Shown here: piece after piece, positions 5,778 through 6,327 of the stretch | Layout of the letters: each line of letters opens with the position of its first letter | How positions within the stretch are numbered: position 1 is the stretch's first letter | Assembly: GCA_003105285.1 (NCBI GenBank) | Contig: PQAN01000455.1 | Span: forward strand, 4,230-10,556 | Direction of reading: 5' to 3' | Origin: Methylocystaceae bacterium | Lineage (GTDB): Bacteria; Pseudomonadota; Alphaproteobacteria; Rhizobiales; Beijerinckiaceae | Length of the DNA stretch: 6,327 nt | The notes under the pieces: model-generated | Database searches by the model: none | What the model was told of the DNA's origin: nothing | What the model saw: only the letters and a program-made list of their open reading frames with translations | Program-made: the position numbers and the translations under genes

Positions 5778-6327
5778 TCAGTAGCGGTAATGATCCGGCT
5801 TGAACGGGCCGTTCTGCGGCAGGTTGAGATAGGCCGCCTGCTCCTGCGAGAGCTTGGTCAGCTTCACGCCGATCTTGTCGAGATGGAGAGACGCGACCTT
5901 CTCGTCGAGATGCTTGGGCAGCGTATAGACCTGCTTCTCGTATTGGCCCTGCTTCGTCCACAATTCGATCTGCGCCAGCGTCTGATTGGTGAAGGACGCC
6001 GACATCACGAAAGAGGGATGGCCGGTGGCGTTGCCGAGATTCACGAGGCGCCCTTCGGAGAGAAGGATGATGCGCTTGCCGTCGGGGAATTCGATCTCGT
6101 CGACCTGCGGCTTCACATTGTGCCATTTGAAGTTGCGCAGGCCGGCGACCTGGATCTCGCTGTCGAAATGGCCGATGTTGGCGACGATGGCGCGGTCTTT
6201 CATCTGGCGCATATGCTCGGTCGTGATGACGTCGACATTGCCCGTCGCGGTGATGAAGATGTCGGCGCGCGAGGCCGATTCGTCGAGCGTCGTGACCTCA
6301 TAGCCTTCCATCGCCGCCTGCAGCGCG
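5778..6327 (-). CDS. ahcY: Adenosylhomocysteinase (S-adenosylhomocysteine hydrolase), C-terminal part
   Basis: The last 182 residues are present; the start lies beyond the right edge (full-length bacterial proteins are about 430-470 residues). The enzyme is cytosolic and NAD-dependent, and splits S-adenosylhomocysteine into adenosine and homocysteine, relieving product inhibition of methyltransferases. Recognisable blocks are ALQAAMEGYEV at the visible edge, TATGNVDVIT of the NAD-binding domain, NIGHFDSEIQV, KPQVDEIEFPDGK, LSEGRLVNLGNATGHPSFVMS and the C-terminal KPDHYRY, whose Lys and Tyr reach into the neighbouring subunit to bind NAD. No disruption is visible. It ends before a strong intrinsic terminator and so is probably transcribed apart from divL, although I recall ahcY beside a PAS sensor kinase in Rhizobiales generally. 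Confidence 0.97.
   Translation of the reverse strand, partial: ALQAAMEGYEVTTLDESASRADIFITATGNVDVITTEHMRQMKDRAIVANIGHFDSEIQVAGLRNFKWHNVKPQVDEIEFPDGKRIILLSEGRLVNLGNATGHPSFVMSASFTNQTLAQIELWTKQGQYEKQVYTLPKHLDEKVASLHLDKIGVKLTKLSQEQAAYLNLPQNGPFKPDHYRY

Overview
The window reads as chromosomal DNA of a GC-rich alphaproteobacterium, most likely a member of the Hyphomicrobiales (Rhizobiales). The evidence is the strong G/C third-position bias on all genes, a DivL-type cell-cycle kinase, a fused TsaE/aminoglycoside-type phosphotransferase protein followed by a MurU-like nucleotidyltransferase, and an exact CtrA-type binding site. A finer placement, for example in a methanotroph-related family, would be a guess. 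I see no mobile elements, CRISPR arrays or RNA genes.

Every gene I support lies on the minus strand, so transcription runs from right to left. At the right edge is the C-terminal ~40% of S-adenosylhomocysteine hydrolase (ahcY), followed by two stem-loops with T-runs that look like tandem intrinsic terminators. Next is a tight three-gene unit. It starts with a large membrane-anchored, multi-PAS sensor-kinase-like protein whose phosphoacceptor histidine is replaced by tyrosine (DivL). Its stop codon overlaps by 4 bp (ATGA) the start of a TsaE-phosphotransferase fusion, and the fusion gene overlaps a sugar-1-phosphate nucleotidyltransferase (MurU-like) by 26 bp. After a 323-bp gap with no convincing gene, the N-terminal 117 codons of an FAD-dependent oxidoreductase related to UDP-galactopyranose mutase run off the left edge.

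The three-gene unit joins three jobs under what looks like one transcript. DivL feeds the CckA-ChpT-CtrA cell-cycle relay. TsaE supports the tRNA t6A37 modification. The phosphotransferase plus nucleotidyltransferase match the AmgK-MurU pair, which turns recovered N-acetylmuramic acid into UDP-MurNAc for peptidoglycan. The 323-bp gap holds a full CtrA consensus (TTAA-N7-TTAAC) upstream of the oxidoreductase gene, so the window may contain both an upstream controller of CtrA (DivL) and a CtrA target. It also holds a 16-bp hairpin just past the murU-like stop codon and an 18-bp all-G/C palindrome. The most notable points are the His-to-Tyr substitution in the kinase, the CtrA site, and the coupling of cell-cycle signalling with tRNA modification and wall recycling. 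The separate elements belong to known families. The regulatory link between them is an inference.
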